From an uncultured beta proteobacterium (GTDB lineage Bacteria > Pseudomonadota > Gammaproteobacteria > Burkholderiales > Rhodocyclaceae): a stretch of DNA of 64,000 nt. The notes beneath the pieces were generated by a model. The model was not told where the DNA came from and ran no database searches. It worked only from the letters and a program-made list of their open reading frames with translations. The stretch is taken from assembly GCA_903886975.1 (NCBI GenBank), contig CAISOB010000051.1, positions 1 through 64,000 on the forward strand, given 5' to 3'. Every line of letters begins with the position of its first letter. Positions within the stretch are counted from its first letter, which is position 1. A program made the position numbers and the translations under genes. Shown here piece after piece: positions 51,870-61,481 of the stretch.

Positions 51870-53699
51870 ATGCAGTCCTCCGGCACCCGGCCCATATCCT
51901 CGCTGAAGATCTACCTGCGACTGCTGAGCTATCTGCGCCCCATGGTCGGCCTGTTCGCGATCAGCCTCCTGGGCTTCATCGTCTTTGCCTCGTCGCAGCC
52001 GATGCAGGCCGCCATCCTGAAGTATTTCGTCGACGGCTTGACGATGCCCGGCGGGTCGAGCTTCCACGACATCCCCTGGGTCGGCAAACTCGACCTCGTC
52101 TACGGCGTGCCGCTGCTGCTGGTGCTCATCGTCATCTGGCAAGGCATCGGATCATTCTTCGGCAACTACTATCTCGCCAGGGTATCGCTCGGCCTAGTCA
52201 ACGATTTGCGGCGCGCGCTTTTCGAAAGCCTGCTGCATTTGCCGAACACCTATTTCGATCTGACCAATTCCGGCCACCTGATCTCGCGCATCGCCTATAA
52301 CGTCACCATGGTCACCGGCGCCGCCACCGACGCCATCAAGATCCTGATCCGCGAAGGGCTGACAGTCGTCTTCCTGTTCGGCTATCTCTTGTGGATGAAC
52401 TGGAAGCTGACGCTGGTGATGGTCGCCATCCTGCCGGTTATCGGCTTCATGGCCAACGCCGCCAGCGCCAAGTTCCGCCGGCAAAGCACCAAGATTCAGA
52501 CGGCCATGGGCGACCTCACCCATATCGCTTCAGAAACCATCCTCGGCTATCGCGTCGTGCGCAGCTTCGGCGGCGAGGACTACGAGGCGCAGCGCTTTCG
52601 CGTCGCCAGCGAAACGAATACCCGGAAACAGCTGCGCATGGCGAAGACCGCGGCGACTTTCACGCCGGCCCTGCAGCTCGTCACCTTCAGCACGATGTCG
52701 GTATTGCTGTTGCTTGTCCTGCTCCTGCGCGGCGACGCGTCGGCCGGCGATCTCGTCGCCTACATCACCGCCGCCGGCCTGCTGCCCAAACCGATCCGCC
52801 AGCTTTCCGAAATCAGCGCGACGATACAGAAGGGCCTCGCCGGCGCCGAGAGCATTTTCGCGCAACTCGACGAGCCGCCCGAACTCGATCTGGGCACCGT
52901 CGAACGGGCGCGCGTTTCCGGTCATCTCGAAGTCCGCAATCTGTCGTTCAGCTATTCCGCCGAACGGCAGGAAGTGCTCGATGACGTCAGCTTCACCATC
53001 GCGCCGGGGCAGATGCTGGCCCTGGTCGGACGCTCGGGCAGCGGCAAATCGACGCTGGCCGGCCTGATTCCGCGCTTCTACCAGCATAAGCAGGGGCAAA
53101 TCCTGATCGACGGCGTCGATGTCGCCGATTACACGCTGCGCAACCTGCGCAGCCACATCGCACTGGTGACGCAACAAACTTCGCTGTTCAACGATACGGT
53201 GGCCAACAACATCGCCTACGGCGACCTCGCCGGCGCGCCGCGCGCGGACATCGAGAAAGCCGCCGAAGCGGCCTATGCGCGCGAATTCATCGATCAGTTG
53301 CCGGACGGATTCGACACCCTGGTCGGCGAAAATGGCGTGCTGCTCTCGGGCGGGCAGCGGCAGCGCCTGGCGATCGCCCGCGCCATCCTGAAAGACGCGC
53401 CGATCCTGATTCTCGACGAAGCCACTTCGTCGCTCGACACCGAATCCGAGCGCCATATCCAGAAAGCGCTCGATCACGTCATGGCCAATCGCACGACCCT
53501 GGTCATCGCGCATCGCCTGTCGACGATCGAGAAGGCCGACATCATTCTGGTCATGGACCAGGGGCGCATCGTCGAGAGCGGCTCGCATGCGACGCTGCTC
53601 GCCGCCAACGGCTATTACGCGCGCCTGCACGCGATGCAATTCAACGACGAGGATGCTGCCGACGGCAGCGCCACAGTCGATGCGGATATTTCTCAATAA
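51870..53699 (+). CDS. msbA: Lipid A export ABC transporter MsbA
   Basis: A 609-residue half-transporter. Six N-terminal helices lead to an ATPase with Walker A GRSGSGKST (about residue 387), Q-loop, LSGGQRQR signature and ILDEATSSLD Walker B. It flips core-lipid A across the inner membrane. Length and the ERHIQKALDHVMANRTTLVIAHRLSTIEKAD block match MsbA. It is placed upstream of ugd, and no lpxK or waaA is near. The upstream region is shared with the divergent GT87 gene. Confidence 0.93.
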   Translation: MQSSGTRPISSLKIYLRLLSYLRPMVGLFAISLLGFIVFASSQPMQAAILKYFVDGLTMPGGSSFHDIPWVGKLDLVYGVPLLLVLIVIWQGIGSFFGNYYLARVSLGLVNDLRRALFESLLHLPNTYFDLTNSGHLISRIAYNVTMVTGAATDAIKILIREGLTVVFLFGYLLWMNWKLTLVMVAILPVIGFMANAASAKFRRQSTKIQTAMGDLTHIASETILGYRVVRSFGGEDYEAQRFRVASETNTRKQLRMAKTAATFTPALQLVTFSTMSVLLLLVLLLRGDASAGDLVAYITAAGLLPKPIRQLSEISATIQKGLAGAESIFAQLDEPPELDLGTVERARVSGHLEVRNLSFSYSAERQEVLDDVSFTIAPGQMLALVGRSGSGKSTLAGLIPRFYQHKQGQILIDGVDVADYTLRNLRSHIALVTQQTSLFNDTVANNIAYGDLAGAPRADIEKAAEAAYAREFIDQLPDGFDTLVGENGVLLSGGQRQRLAIARAILKDAPILILDEATSSLDTESERHIQKALDHVMANRTTLVIAHRLSTIEKADIILVMDQGRIVESGSHATLLAANGYYARLHAMQFNDEDAADGSATVDADISQ

Positions 53700-53741
53700 C
53701 TCGATGCGCGCGAGCGCCTACGGACCATCTGGAGCAATACC

Positions 53742-55067
53742 ATGAAAGTCACGATTATCGGAACCGGCTATGTCGGCCTGGTCACCGGCGCCTGCCTCGC
53801 CGAAGTCGGCAACGAGGTCTTCTGTGTCGACGTCGATGCGCGCAAGATCGGCATCCTCAACGCCGGCGGCATCCCGATTTTCGAGCCCGGGCTCGAAGAA
53901 ATGGTCAAGCGCAACGTTGCCGAAGGCCGTCTGGTTTTCAGCACCGACATCGAAGCCTCGGTAAACTTCGGCGAGATCCAGTTCATCGCGGTCGGCACGC
54001 CGCCCGATGAAGACGGCTCGGCCGACCTGCAATACGTCGTCGCCGCGGCGCGCAACATCGGCCGGTACATGAAATCATTCAAACTGGTCATCGACAAATC
54101 GACCGTTCCGGTCGGTACCGCCGACCGGGTCAAGGCGGCGATGCAGGAAGAACTGCAGGCGCGCGGCGCGCAAATCGACTTCTGTGTCGCGTCCAATCCC
54201 GAATTTCTCAAGGAAGGCGCTGCAGTCGACGATTTCATGAAGCCCGACCGCATCGTCATCGGCACCGAGAGCGAGAAAGCCACGCAGCTCTTGCGCACCT
54301 TATATACGCCATTCCAGCGCAGCCGCGAACGCCTGATCGTCACCGACGTGCGCTCGGCCGAACTGATCAAGTACGCGGCGAACGCCATGCTGGCGACGCG
54401 CATCTCGTTCATGAACGAACTCGCGATCCTCGCCGAGAAGCTCGGCGCCGACATCGAGCAGGTGCGCCACGGCATCGGCGCCGATCCGCGCATCGGCTAT
54501 CACTTCCTGTATGCCGGCTGCGGTTACGGCGGCTCGTGTTTCCCCAAGGACGTGCAGGCCTTGCAGCGTACCGCCCAAGAAAACGATGTACCGCTGCTCG
54601 TTCTTGAAGCGGTCGAAAAGGCCAATGAAAAGCAAAAAAGCGTGCTCGTCGAAAAGCTCAAGGCGCGCTTCGGGACGAATCTCAAGAACCGGCACTTCGC
54701 CTTCTGGGGCCTGGCTTTCAAGCCCGATACCGACGACATGCGCGAAGCGCCGAGCCGCACGATGATGGAAGCACTATGGGCGATGGGTGCGACGGTCGCC
54801 GCCTACGATCCGGCAGCGATCGAAGAGACACGCCGCATCTATGGCCAGCGCGCCGACCTGCGCCTGGCCGAGAGCCCGATGGATGCGCTGCACGGCGCCG
54901 ACGCCCTGCTCATCGTCACCGAATGGAAAGCCTTCCGCAGCCCCAACTTCGACACCATGAAGTCGCTGCTCAAGAACCCCATCGTATTCGACGGCCGTAA
55001 TCTCTACGAACCGGCGGCGATGCGCGCGCAGGGTTTTGAGTACTTTTCGATCGGCCGGCCGCGATGA
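53742..55067 (+). CDS. ugd: UDP-glucose 6-dehydrogenase
   Basis: A 441-residue enzyme making UDP-glucuronate from UDP-glucose with two NAD. The N-terminal [10 protein letters not shown] binds NAD. The catalytic Cys266 lies in [10 protein letters not shown], and the Lys of [16 protein letters not shown] and the C-terminal [18 protein letters not shown] are conserved. It supplies the precursor for both the Ara4N route and the epimerase that overlaps it by four bases. Confidence 0.96.
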   Translation: MKVTIIGTGYVGLVTGACLAEVGNEVFCVDVDARKIGILNAGGIPIFEPGLEEMVKRNVAEGRLVFSTDIEASVNFGEIQFIAVGTPPDEDGSADLQYVVAAARNIGRYMKSFKLVIDKSTVPVGTADRVKAAMQEELQARGAQIDFCVASNPEFLKEGAAVDDFMKPDRIVIGTESEKATQLLRTLYTPFQRSRERLIVTDVRSAELIKYAANAMLATRISFMNELAILAEKLGADIEQVRHGIGADPRIGYHFLYAGCGYGGSCFPKDVQALQRTAQENDVPLLVLEAVEKANEKQKSVLVEKLKARFGTNLKNRHFAFWGLAFKPDTDDMREAPSRTMMEALWAMGATVAAYDPAAIEETRRIYGQRADLRLAESPMDALHGADALLIVTEWKAFRSPNFDTMKSLLKNPIVFDGRNLYEPAAMRAQGFEYFSIGRPR

Positions 55068-56080
55068 AAATTCTGGTCACCGGTGCCGCCGGCTTCATCG
55101 GCCTGCACGTCGCCCGCCTGCTGCTGGCCCGCGGCGACGAGGTGATCGGCATCGACAACCTCAACGACTATTACGACCCGGCGCTCAAGCGGGCCCGTCT
55201 CGACTGCTTGACCCCTTACCGCAATTTCCGTTTCGCCCAGATCGATATCGCCGACGCCGCCGCCCTGCACGGCCTGTTCGCCGCCGAACGCTTTGCCCGC
55301 GTCGTGCATCTGGCGGCGCAGGCCGGCGTGCGTTATTCGCTGAGCAACCCGCAGGCCTACGTGCAGAGCAATCTCGTCGGTTTCGTCAACATTCTCGAAG
55401 GCTGCCGGCAGAACGGCGTCGAGCACCTCGTCTACGCCAGCAGCTCGAGCGTCTACGGCGCCAATACCCGCATGCCGTTCTCGGTCCATGACGAAGTCAA
55501 CCACCCGCTCAGCCTCTATGCCGCAACCAAGAAGTCGAATGAACTCATGGCGCACAGCTACAGCCACCTGTTCGGACTGCCGACGACCGGCCTGCGCTAC
55601 TTCACGGTCTACGGGCCTTGGGGGCGGCCGGACATGTCGCCGTGGCTATTCACCAGCGCGATCCTCGCCGGCCGTCCGATCAAGGTCTTCAACCACGGCC
55701 AGATGCAGCGCGATTTCACCTATGTCGATGACATTGCCGAGGGAACGGTTCGGGTCATGGACCGCATCCCGCTGCCCAACCCGGCCTTCGACAGCGGCGC
55801 GCCGGATCCGGGCAGCAGCCACGCGCCCTACCGGGTGTACAACATCGGCAACCAGCAGCCGGTGCCCTTGCTGACCTTCATCGAGACCCTGGAAAACGCC
55901 CTCGGCCGGCCGGCCACGAAGGAATTCCTGCCGATGCAGGCCGGCGATGTCCCGGCGACCTACGCCGACATCGACGACTTGCGCCGGGACGTCGGTTTCG
56001 ATCCGAAAACGTCACTTGACGAGGGACTTGCGCGGTGGACGGCCTGGTTCCACGATTACGCGCGGCGCGTCGGCGCCTGA
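55064..56080 (+). CDS. NAD-dependent epimerase, probable UDP-glucuronate 4-epimerase
   Basis: A 338-residue extended SDR. GAAGFIG at 7-13, [14 protein letters not shown] with the Ser active site, [15 protein letters not shown] with Tyr/Lys, and [14 protein letters not shown], where the Arg/Trp-Gly-Arg-Pro stretch is typical of UDP-GlcA 4-epimerases (LpsL/CapI type) rather than GalE. It would make UDP-galacturonate. The ATGA overlap with ugd supports a UDP-GlcA substrate. Confidence 0.88.
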   Translation: MKILVTGAAGFIGLHVARLLLARGDEVIGIDNLNDYYDPALKRARLDCLTPYRNFRFAQIDIADAAALHGLFAAERFARVVHLAAQAGVRYSLSNPQAYVQSNLVGFVNILEGCRQNGVEHLVYASSSSVYGANTRMPFSVHDEVNHPLSLYAATKKSNELMAHSYSHLFGLPTTGLRYFTVYGPWGRPDMSPWLFTSAILAGRPIKVFNHGQMQRDFTYVDDIAEGTVRVMDRIPLPNPAFDSGAPDPGSSHAPYRVYNIGNQQPVPLLTFIETLENALGRPATKEFLPMQAGDVPATYADIDDLRRDVGFDPKTSLDEGLARWTAWFHDYARRVGA

Positions 56081-56138
56081 GGGTGCGGTACAATCGCGGG
56101 ATTCCCCCGAGCATAAAGTTCGCACTCGAGTACTGAAC

Positions 56139-56894
56139 ATGACAACGCCAACCGCCGGCGCGCCGGCACCCGCAGAAGGGCCGCGCCTTTCGGTGATCGT
56201 CCCGGCTTTCAACGAAGAAGAAAACATCGTCCCGCTGGCCGAGGAAATCATCGCGGCGCTCACCGCGCTGCCCGGCGGATTCGAGCTCATCATCGTCGAT
56301 GACGCGAGCACCGATTCGACGGCACGCGTGCTCGAGCAATTCTCCCACCCCTGTTTGCGCCGGGTCTTCCACCGCATCAACTGCGGCCAGAGTGCTGCGG
56401 TGGCGAGCGGCTTTCAGGCGGCGCGCGGCGCCTGGGTGGCGACCCTCGACGGCGACGGGCAGAACGACCCGGCCGATCTTCCGGCGATGCTGGCGCAGGC
56501 GGAAAAGGAAGGCGTCGATTGCGTCACCGGCGTGCGCCGCAAGCGGCAGGACACTTTCATTCGGCGTTTTTCGTCGCGCGTGGCCAACGGCTTTCGCAAC
56601 TGGATCACCGGCGATCAGGTCAGCGACAGCGGCTGCGGCATCCGCGTCGTGCGCCGCGCGGCGCTACGCGAAATTCCCGTGTTCAACGGCATGCACCGCT
56701 TCCTGCCGACCCTGCTGCGCGGGCAAGGTTTCAGCGTTGCCGAAACGACCGTCAGGCACCGCGAGCGGCTGCGCGGAACCTCGAAATACGGCGTGCACAA
56801 CCGCCTGTGGCGAGGCATTCGCGACTGTTTCGGAATCCGCTGGTATCTCAAACGCGCCGTCCGCTCCGACCGTCTTGACGAAGCACGCCGATGA
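56139..56894 (+). CDS. GT2 polyprenyl-phosphate glycosyltransferase (DPM/RgtE-like)
   Basis: A 251-residue soluble or peripheral GT2 enzyme without the C-terminal membrane pair that ArnC has. SVIVPAFNEEENIVPLAEE opens the fold; LDGDGQNDPAD is the metal-binding DXD-type motif and the KYGVHNRLWRG tail is typical of dolichol-phosphate-mannose synthase relatives. Right after ugd and a UDP-GlcA epimerase, loading of galacturonate on polyprenyl phosphate, like Rhizobium RgtE, is the favoured guess. Mannose or glucose are alternatives. Confidence 0.85.
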   Translation: MTTPTAGAPAPAEGPRLSVIVPAFNEEENIVPLAEEIIAALTALPGGFELIIVDDASTDSTARVLEQFSHPCLRRVFHRINCGQSAAVASGFQAARGAWVATLDGDGQNDPADLPAMLAQAEKEGVDCVTGVRRKRQDTFIRRFSSRVANGFRNWITGDQVSDSGCGIRVVRRAALREIPVFNGMHRFLPTLLRGQGFSVAETTVRHRERLRGTSKYGVHNRLWRGIRDCFGIRWYLKRAVRSDRLDEARR

Positions 56895-57619
56895 AAGAGG
56901 ATGTGCCGCCGAACGCGGAAACAGAGGACGATACTCAGGATGACGCACCCGCGCCCGATCTCGAGCAGGTCGCTGAAAATACCCTGCGCAAACTGCTGAT
57001 CCTGCTGTCGATCGGCGCGGTGCTGCTGCTGGTGATTCACGCGACACCGTTCGGCGAGCACGTGCGCAGCTGGGATTCGCTGACCGAATTGTTCAAGGCC
57101 GGCGGCATCAACGCGCAAGTCTACTTCATCGTCATCAGTACATTGCTGATCATGGCCGGAACGCCACGCCTGCTCTTTTGCACGCTGGGCGGGTTCGCCT
57201 TCGGTTTTTGGGAGGGCTTGTTATGGTCGACGTGCAGCAGCCTGATCGGTTCTTTCGTCACTTTCCGCGCCGCGCGCTGGGGCGGTCGCGCGTGGCTCAG
57301 CGAGCGTTTCGGCCGGCATCGTTTCTTCGCGCGCATCGTCCACGCCAAGCCGACCGTCGCCTCGGTCGCGCTGATCCGCATGCTGCCGGTCAGCAATGTC
57401 ATCATCAATGTCGGACTGGCCTTGAGCCATGTCGGCAATCGCGCTTTCTTGGTCGGTTCCGTGTTCGGCTTCCTGCCGCAGGGCGTCGTCGCCGTGATCA
57501 TCGGCAGCGGCATGGCCGAGAACGTGCCGTGGGCAGGCGCCGCACAGATCGCCATCGCCGGCGTGCTGCTGCTAGCCATTTTTTTCTGGACCCTCAAACA
57601 TCGGCGCAAGCAACGCTAG
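56891..57619 (+). CDS. TVP38/TMEM64 (DedA-related) membrane protein
   Basis: A 242-residue integral membrane protein. An acidic cytosolic N-terminus of about 32 residues is followed by five or six helices. The SNARE-associated/VTT domain shows TPRLLFCTLGGFAFGFWEGLLWS and RMLPVSNVIINVGLALSHV. DedA-superfamily proteins recycle undecaprenyl phosphate or move lipids between leaflets, and a Burkholderia DedA is needed for Ara4N-based polymyxin resistance. It overlaps the GT2 gene by four bases. Confidence 0.85.
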   Translation: MKEDVPPNAETEDDTQDDAPAPDLEQVAENTLRKLLILLSIGAVLLLVIHATPFGEHVRSWDSLTELFKAGGINAQVYFIVISTLLIMAGTPRLLFCTLGGFAFGFWEGLLWSTCSSLIGSFVTFRAARWGGRAWLSERFGRHRFFARIVHAKPTVASVALIRMLPVSNVIINVGLALSHVGNRAFLVGSVFGFLPQGVVAVIIGSGMAENVPWAGAAQIAIAGVLLLAIFFWTLKHRRKQR

Positions 57620-57698
57620 CGTCCGGATTTTCGCATCGGCAGGCCAGCGGGTAGAATTCATTTTGCATGCCAACAATAACGCTACGGGAATTCGATTC

Positions 57699-58088
57699 AT
57701 GAAACTGTTCGTCAAGATCTTTCTAATCGCGCTGGCAATCGCCGCGCTTGCCAGCGCCTGTGGCAAAGCGGGCGCACCTGGTGCCGAGACCACAAACGCC
57801 GCACCGGAGCCCGTACTCGTGGATGGCGGCCTGACGCTGGTCGACTTCAAGCTGACCAATAATGCCGCCGGCAAACCCGTGCTCAAGGGCAACGTCAGCA
57901 ATGTGGCAACGCGAAAGATCGTGCACGCATCCATTGACTTCAAACTCCTCGACACCAAGGACAACGAAGTCGGCACGGCGACGGCCGCTGTGGACAATCT
58001 GGAAGCGAAATTCTCCTGGTCTTTCGAAGTGGAAGTTTTTCCGGCGGGCGTCACCTCGGCCAAATTCGCCGGCTTCAAGACGCAGTAA
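57699..58088 (+). CDS. Putative FxLYD-type lipoprotein
   Basis: A 129-residue lipoprotein with lipobox ASAC (Cys at about 21), preceded by a hydrophobic signal. The mature part is a small beta-sandwich with GNVSNVATRKIVHASIDFKLLDTKDNEVGTATAAVDNLE, the pattern of FxLYD-domain proteins. ATG 57699 is chosen over the upstream frame for the signal peptide. The role is unknown; it may be an envelope accessory. It is convergent with the tandem kinase gene, 11 bases apart. Confidence 0.72.
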   Translation: MKLFVKIFLIALAIAALASACGKAGAPGAETTNAAPEPVLVDGGLTLVDFKLTNNAAGKPVLKGNVSNVATRKIVHASIDFKLLDTKDNEVGTATAAVDNLEAKFSWSFEVEVFPAGVTSAKFAGFKTQ

Positions 58089-58099
58089 TCACGCCGTTA

Positions 58100-59545
58100 T
58101 CAGCTCGCCGGCGGCAGATTCGCGTGCAACCAACGATGTAGAACCGAAGCCGCCGGCCAGTTGCGCAGCAAGCGCTCGCGGTCGCGCCGCCAGGCGCGCG
58201 CATGCGCGAGCCCGGAGCGATGCTGGACCAGCGCGTCGAGGTCGATGACGAAGACCCGGCCGCCGTGCCAGAGCAAGTTGGTTGCCTTGAGATCACCATG
58301 GCTTATGCGGAGAACATGCAGCGTCTCGAACAAGGCGATCAGCGCACGCGCCACGTCGGCGTCCGGTTCCTGGTCAGGCAACAAGAGTTGCAGCAGGTTT
58401 GCACCAGGGCAAAATTCGTTGATCAGAAAGCCGCGCGCCCGCAAGGGCCCGACACGCTCCTCGATCAGTGCGAGCGGCGCCGGCGTGGCCAAGCCGTAGA
58501 AACCCAGGCGATGCCCGGCAAGCCACGAATGCCAGGCGCGGGTCGGGCGCCAGAAGCGCTGCAACAGGTGGCCGAATCCTTTAAGGTTGTAGCGCTTGAT
58601 GACCAGATCGCGCCCCGCGAACTCGATCTTGGACACCGTGCAGGTCCGGCCATCCTTGAGCAGTACGCCACCGGCCATGGCCGCATCCGGTGCGGCCAGC
58701 AGCGGCGCGAGATCTTGCACCGCGCAGCGCCGGACGGCGGCGAAACGGAATATCCGGCGCTCGACGGCGAACTGCGAGCAATCGCGTAAGGTCTTGGCCA
58801 GGAAGTCTCCCAGGCGCCACGCTCTGGCCTGCTTGACCTCAAGCTGCAGTCGAACCGGGTCGACGCTGCCGAGGCCGCCGCCGGCAAGGTAAGCGGCAAG
58901 AAGTTCTTGCCGGCAAGCATCCCAGACGAGAGGCAGCTGCGCCAACAAGAGCGCGAGATTACCGGTCAGCGACTGGTCCGAGTGGCCGGTCTCGACGGCG
59001 CGTACCGCGTCGCCGTCAACGACAAAAAGCTCGCCGGCGCAGCGTAGGAAATTGCCGAGATGCGGATCGTCATGCACCAGACCCGCGGCGTGCATCTTTC
59101 CGAGTATCCGCAATACCGGCTGCAGGACCGTGAGCGCCGCCGCCCCACCCGCCGGCAAGGCGGCAAGCGGCGCCCAGGCCTCCGCCACGCTCTGTGCGCC
59201 GTCGAGATAGGCGCTGAGCAAGACTCCGCCGCCGCCCGCAAGCGCACTTGCCAAGAGCAGTTCGGGAGTCGGCACGGCGGCGCGGCGCAAGGCTTCAATG
59301 CCAGCTTTTTCCATTGCCCAGTGCCGGGCGCTGCTGCGCCCGACAAATACTTTGACGAGAACGCGCCGGCCTTCCCATTCGCCTTCGCCGACAATGCGCT
59401 TGCCGGGCAGAACACGCAATAGGCGCTGCACGACCACATCGCTGCCGTCGACGAGCGCCAGGCGGCACGGCGTCTTGGGCGTGCGGCCGGCGGCGCGCAA
59501 GACCTCGGCGGCGACCCGTTCGATCGATTGCGCTGGGGCTTTCAC
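58100..59545 (-). CDS. Tandem lipopolysaccharide-kinase-like protein (two kinase domains)
   Basis: A 481-residue cytoplasmic protein with two complete Kdo/heptose-kinase-like folds. The first has Lys65 (RVLVKVF), HDDPHLGN at 158-165 and VVDGD at 175-179. The second has VIKRYNLKG near 317-325, HGDLKATN at 416-423 and VIDLD at 433-437. Both keep the catalytic His-Asp and Asp metal residues. It overlaps the waaP stop/start by four bases. In P. aeruginosa separate kinases WapP and WapQ act on core heptoses, and a fused version would phosphorylate one or two sites. Confidence 0.85.
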   Translation of the reverse strand: MKAPAQSIERVAAEVLRAAGRTPKTPCRLALVDGSDVVVQRLLRVLPGKRIVGEGEWEGRRVLVKVFVGRSSARHWAMEKAGIEALRRAAVPTPELLLASALAGGGGVLLSAYLDGAQSVAEAWAPLAALPAGGAAALTVLQPVLRILGKMHAAGLVHDDPHLGNFLRCAGELFVVDGDAVRAVETGHSDQSLTGNLALLLAQLPLVWDACRQELLAAYLAGGGLGSVDPVRLQLEVKQARAWRLGDFLAKTLRDCSQFAVERRIFRFAAVRRCAVQDLAPLLAAPDAAMAGGVLLKDGRTCTVSKIEFAGRDLVIKRYNLKGFGHLLQRFWRPTRAWHSWLAGHRLGFYGLATPAPLALIEERVGPLRARGFLINEFCPGANLLQLLLPDQEPDADVARALIALFETLHVLRISHGDLKATNLLWHGGRVFVIDLDALVQHRSGLAHARAWRRDRERLLRNWPAASVLHRWLHANLPPAS

Positions 59546-60363
59546 GATCGTGCGCCCGGCGCAAATTTTCGCAGGTAGCGCGCCTGCAGCCGATCCGCCT
59601 CGCGCGCGAGCGACTCGAGCAGCGCGGCTTCGTCACGCAGGATCGCGCGCAGGTCCGCGGCGAAATAGATGCGCAGAAATCGCAGACGATCGCGCCGCGT
59701 CAGCCCGATATCGAGCGCCGAGAAATACAGGCTGGCCAGATCCTTGTCGCGCCAGCGGCGCGGCGTCTCTTTGCGCAACTGGGCGCGATGCAGATCGATC
59801 AGCGAAAGCGTCAAGGCCTGCGCGGTCGGTGCCGGATCGAGGTGGAGCAGAAAGTGGCAGATATAGAAATCGCGATGATTGACGCCGGCGCGGTGCATGC
59901 GCCCGGCCATCTCGGCGACGCGCGCGATCAAGGCATGCTTGAGCGCTACCGGCGGCGGCTCCTGCTCCCAGGAACGGCAAAAGTCTTCAAGGCTGACGGT
60001 CGGCGCCAGTTCTTCGGTGACGATGAAAGAATGGCAGGCCGCCGGGTTGCTGCCGCGCTGACCGTAAGCGACACCGCGCATGGTGGCTACGCCAGCCGCG
60101 GCGAGGCGAGCGATCGCCCGCCATTCGTTGCCCGCGCCGAGCACCGGCAGGCGCAGGGTGATGAGGTTCTTGATGATCTCGGCCCAGCCGACACCGCGGT
60201 GAATCTTCACGAAATAAGCGCAGCCGGCGACCACCGTGCGCAGCGTGCGTCGCGCTTCGAGTTCGCGGAAAACTTCGCCTTCGAGCGCCTCGACGGCGAC
60301 GAAGGGGTCGCGGCCCGCCCACAGCGTGCGAAAAGGCTCGTCGGTGAAAAGCAGCGGTTTCAT
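59542..60363 (-). CDS. waaP: Lipopolysaccharide core heptose(I) kinase
   Basis: A 273-residue kinase of the WaaP/RfaP family that phosphorylates the first inner-core heptose. Lys53 in CAYFVKIHRGVGWAE, catalytic His163-Arg-Asp165 in NHRDFYICHFLLH and metal Asp190 in LIDLHRAQ are all present. The sequence and size match E. coli RfaP. The start overlaps the waaG stop by four bases. Confidence 0.95.
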   Translation of the reverse strand: MKPLLFTDEPFRTLWAGRDPFVAVEALEGEVFRELEARRTLRTVVAGCAYFVKIHRGVGWAEIIKNLITLRLPVLGAGNEWRAIARLAAAGVATMRGVAYGQRGSNPAACHSFIVTEELAPTVSLEDFCRSWEQEPPPVALKHALIARVAEMAGRMHRAGVNHRDFYICHFLLHLDPAPTAQALTLSLIDLHRAQLRKETPRRWRDKDLASLYFSALDIGLTRRDRLRFLRIYFAADLRAILRDEAALLESLAREADRLQARYLRKFAPGARS

Positions 60364-61481
60364 GGGCGCGCTTTCAGTATCAGGTCGGCGGCAAATTCGG
60401 CGTTGCTGTAGATGTCTGCGGTCTGCGCAAAAGCGAGTGCATTGGCTTGCCAGCGCTTGCGCGCCTTCGCATCGGTGAGCATGGCGAGCAGTGTCTGATC
60501 GAGCGTGGCCTGCGCAAACGGCTCGGGAACAACGCGGCCGCCGTCGGCCTCCTCGATGTAGTGGGCGTAACCGCAGACGGCGGTTGCCAGCACCGGCAGG
60601 CCGGCGACCAGCGCTTCGAGCAGCACTGTCCCCGTGTTCTCGTTGTAGGCCGGATGAATCAACAGATCGGCGCCGAGCATGAAACGCGGGATGTCGCTGC
60701 GTCCCGGCAACAGGCTGACCCGTTCGGCAATTCCGAGCGCCGCGGCCTGTCGCTGAAACTCGGCCGGATCATCCTGGCCGATAGCGATCAGCCGCGTGCG
60801 TGCGCGCACTCCATCCGGCAATCCCGCGAGCGCTTTCAAGCTGCGATCGAGACCTTTGGTCTTGAAGCCCGAACCGACCTGCAAGAGCAGCAGATCGCCG
60901 TCGGCCAGCGCGAACTCGTGTCGGAATTCGGCGCGCAGTTCGGCGGCGTTGGGCGGCGCACGCCGGTCGGTGGCGATCCCGGGTGGCAGCAGATGAAAGC
61001 GCGCGGCCGGCGTCGCGTAGTACTTGCTGAACAAGGGCTGCTGCAGCGACGAGATCATCAGGATCTCGGTGCGGCTGTCGGGCGCGAAGACGGCGCGTTC
61101 GGCCGCGGCGAAATGCCGGTAGCGGGTGGAGAGCCGATAGAGCGGATTGCGCAGCGTGCGCGCCTTATCCTCGTAGCAGGGATCGGCGGCAAAATAGACA
61201 TCGAGCCCGGCCATCTTGTTAAAACCGATGACGCGATCAGCGGGGCGCAGCACCAGGTCCCTGGCGACCCATTCGGCGAACTTCGCGTAGCGCCGCGTAT
61301 TGGTCAGCGCGCGAACGGGAACGCGAACGGCATCGAAACCCGGTATCGGTTCGCCGCTCCACTCGAGCGTATAGACCCGGATCGCATGGCCGCGCGCCTG
61401 GCACGCGAGCGCAATGCGCACAAAATCGCGCTGCAGCCCGCCGAATGGGAAATATTTGTAGAGACAGAAAGCGAGCTGCAT
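60360..61481 (-). CDS. waaG: LPS core glucosyltransferase WaaG
   Basis: A 373-residue GT4 enzyme with GT-B fold that adds the first outer-core hexose to heptose II. The N-terminus MQLAFCLYKYFPFGGLQRDF is the WaaG signature. GSGFKTKGLDRSLKAL and HPAYNENTGTVLLEALVAGLPVL (EX7E region) bind the nucleotide sugar. ATG 61481 overlaps the upstream acyltransferase stop by one base; the open frame further upstream is only the antisense-free shadow of lpxL. Confidence 0.94.
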   Translation of the reverse strand: MQLAFCLYKYFPFGGLQRDFVRIALACQARGHAIRVYTLEWSGEPIPGFDAVRVPVRALTNTRRYAKFAEWVARDLVLRPADRVIGFNKMAGLDVYFAADPCYEDKARTLRNPLYRLSTRYRHFAAAERAVFAPDSRTEILMISSLQQPLFSKYYATPAARFHLLPPGIATDRRAPPNAAELRAEFRHEFALADGDLLLLQVGSGFKTKGLDRSLKALAGLPDGVRARTRLIAIGQDDPAEFQRQAAALGIAERVSLLPGRSDIPRFMLGADLLIHPAYNENTGTVLLEALVAGLPVLATAVCGYAHYIEEADGGRVVPEPFAQATLDQTLLAMLTDAKARKRWQANALAFAQTADIYSNAEFAADLILKARP

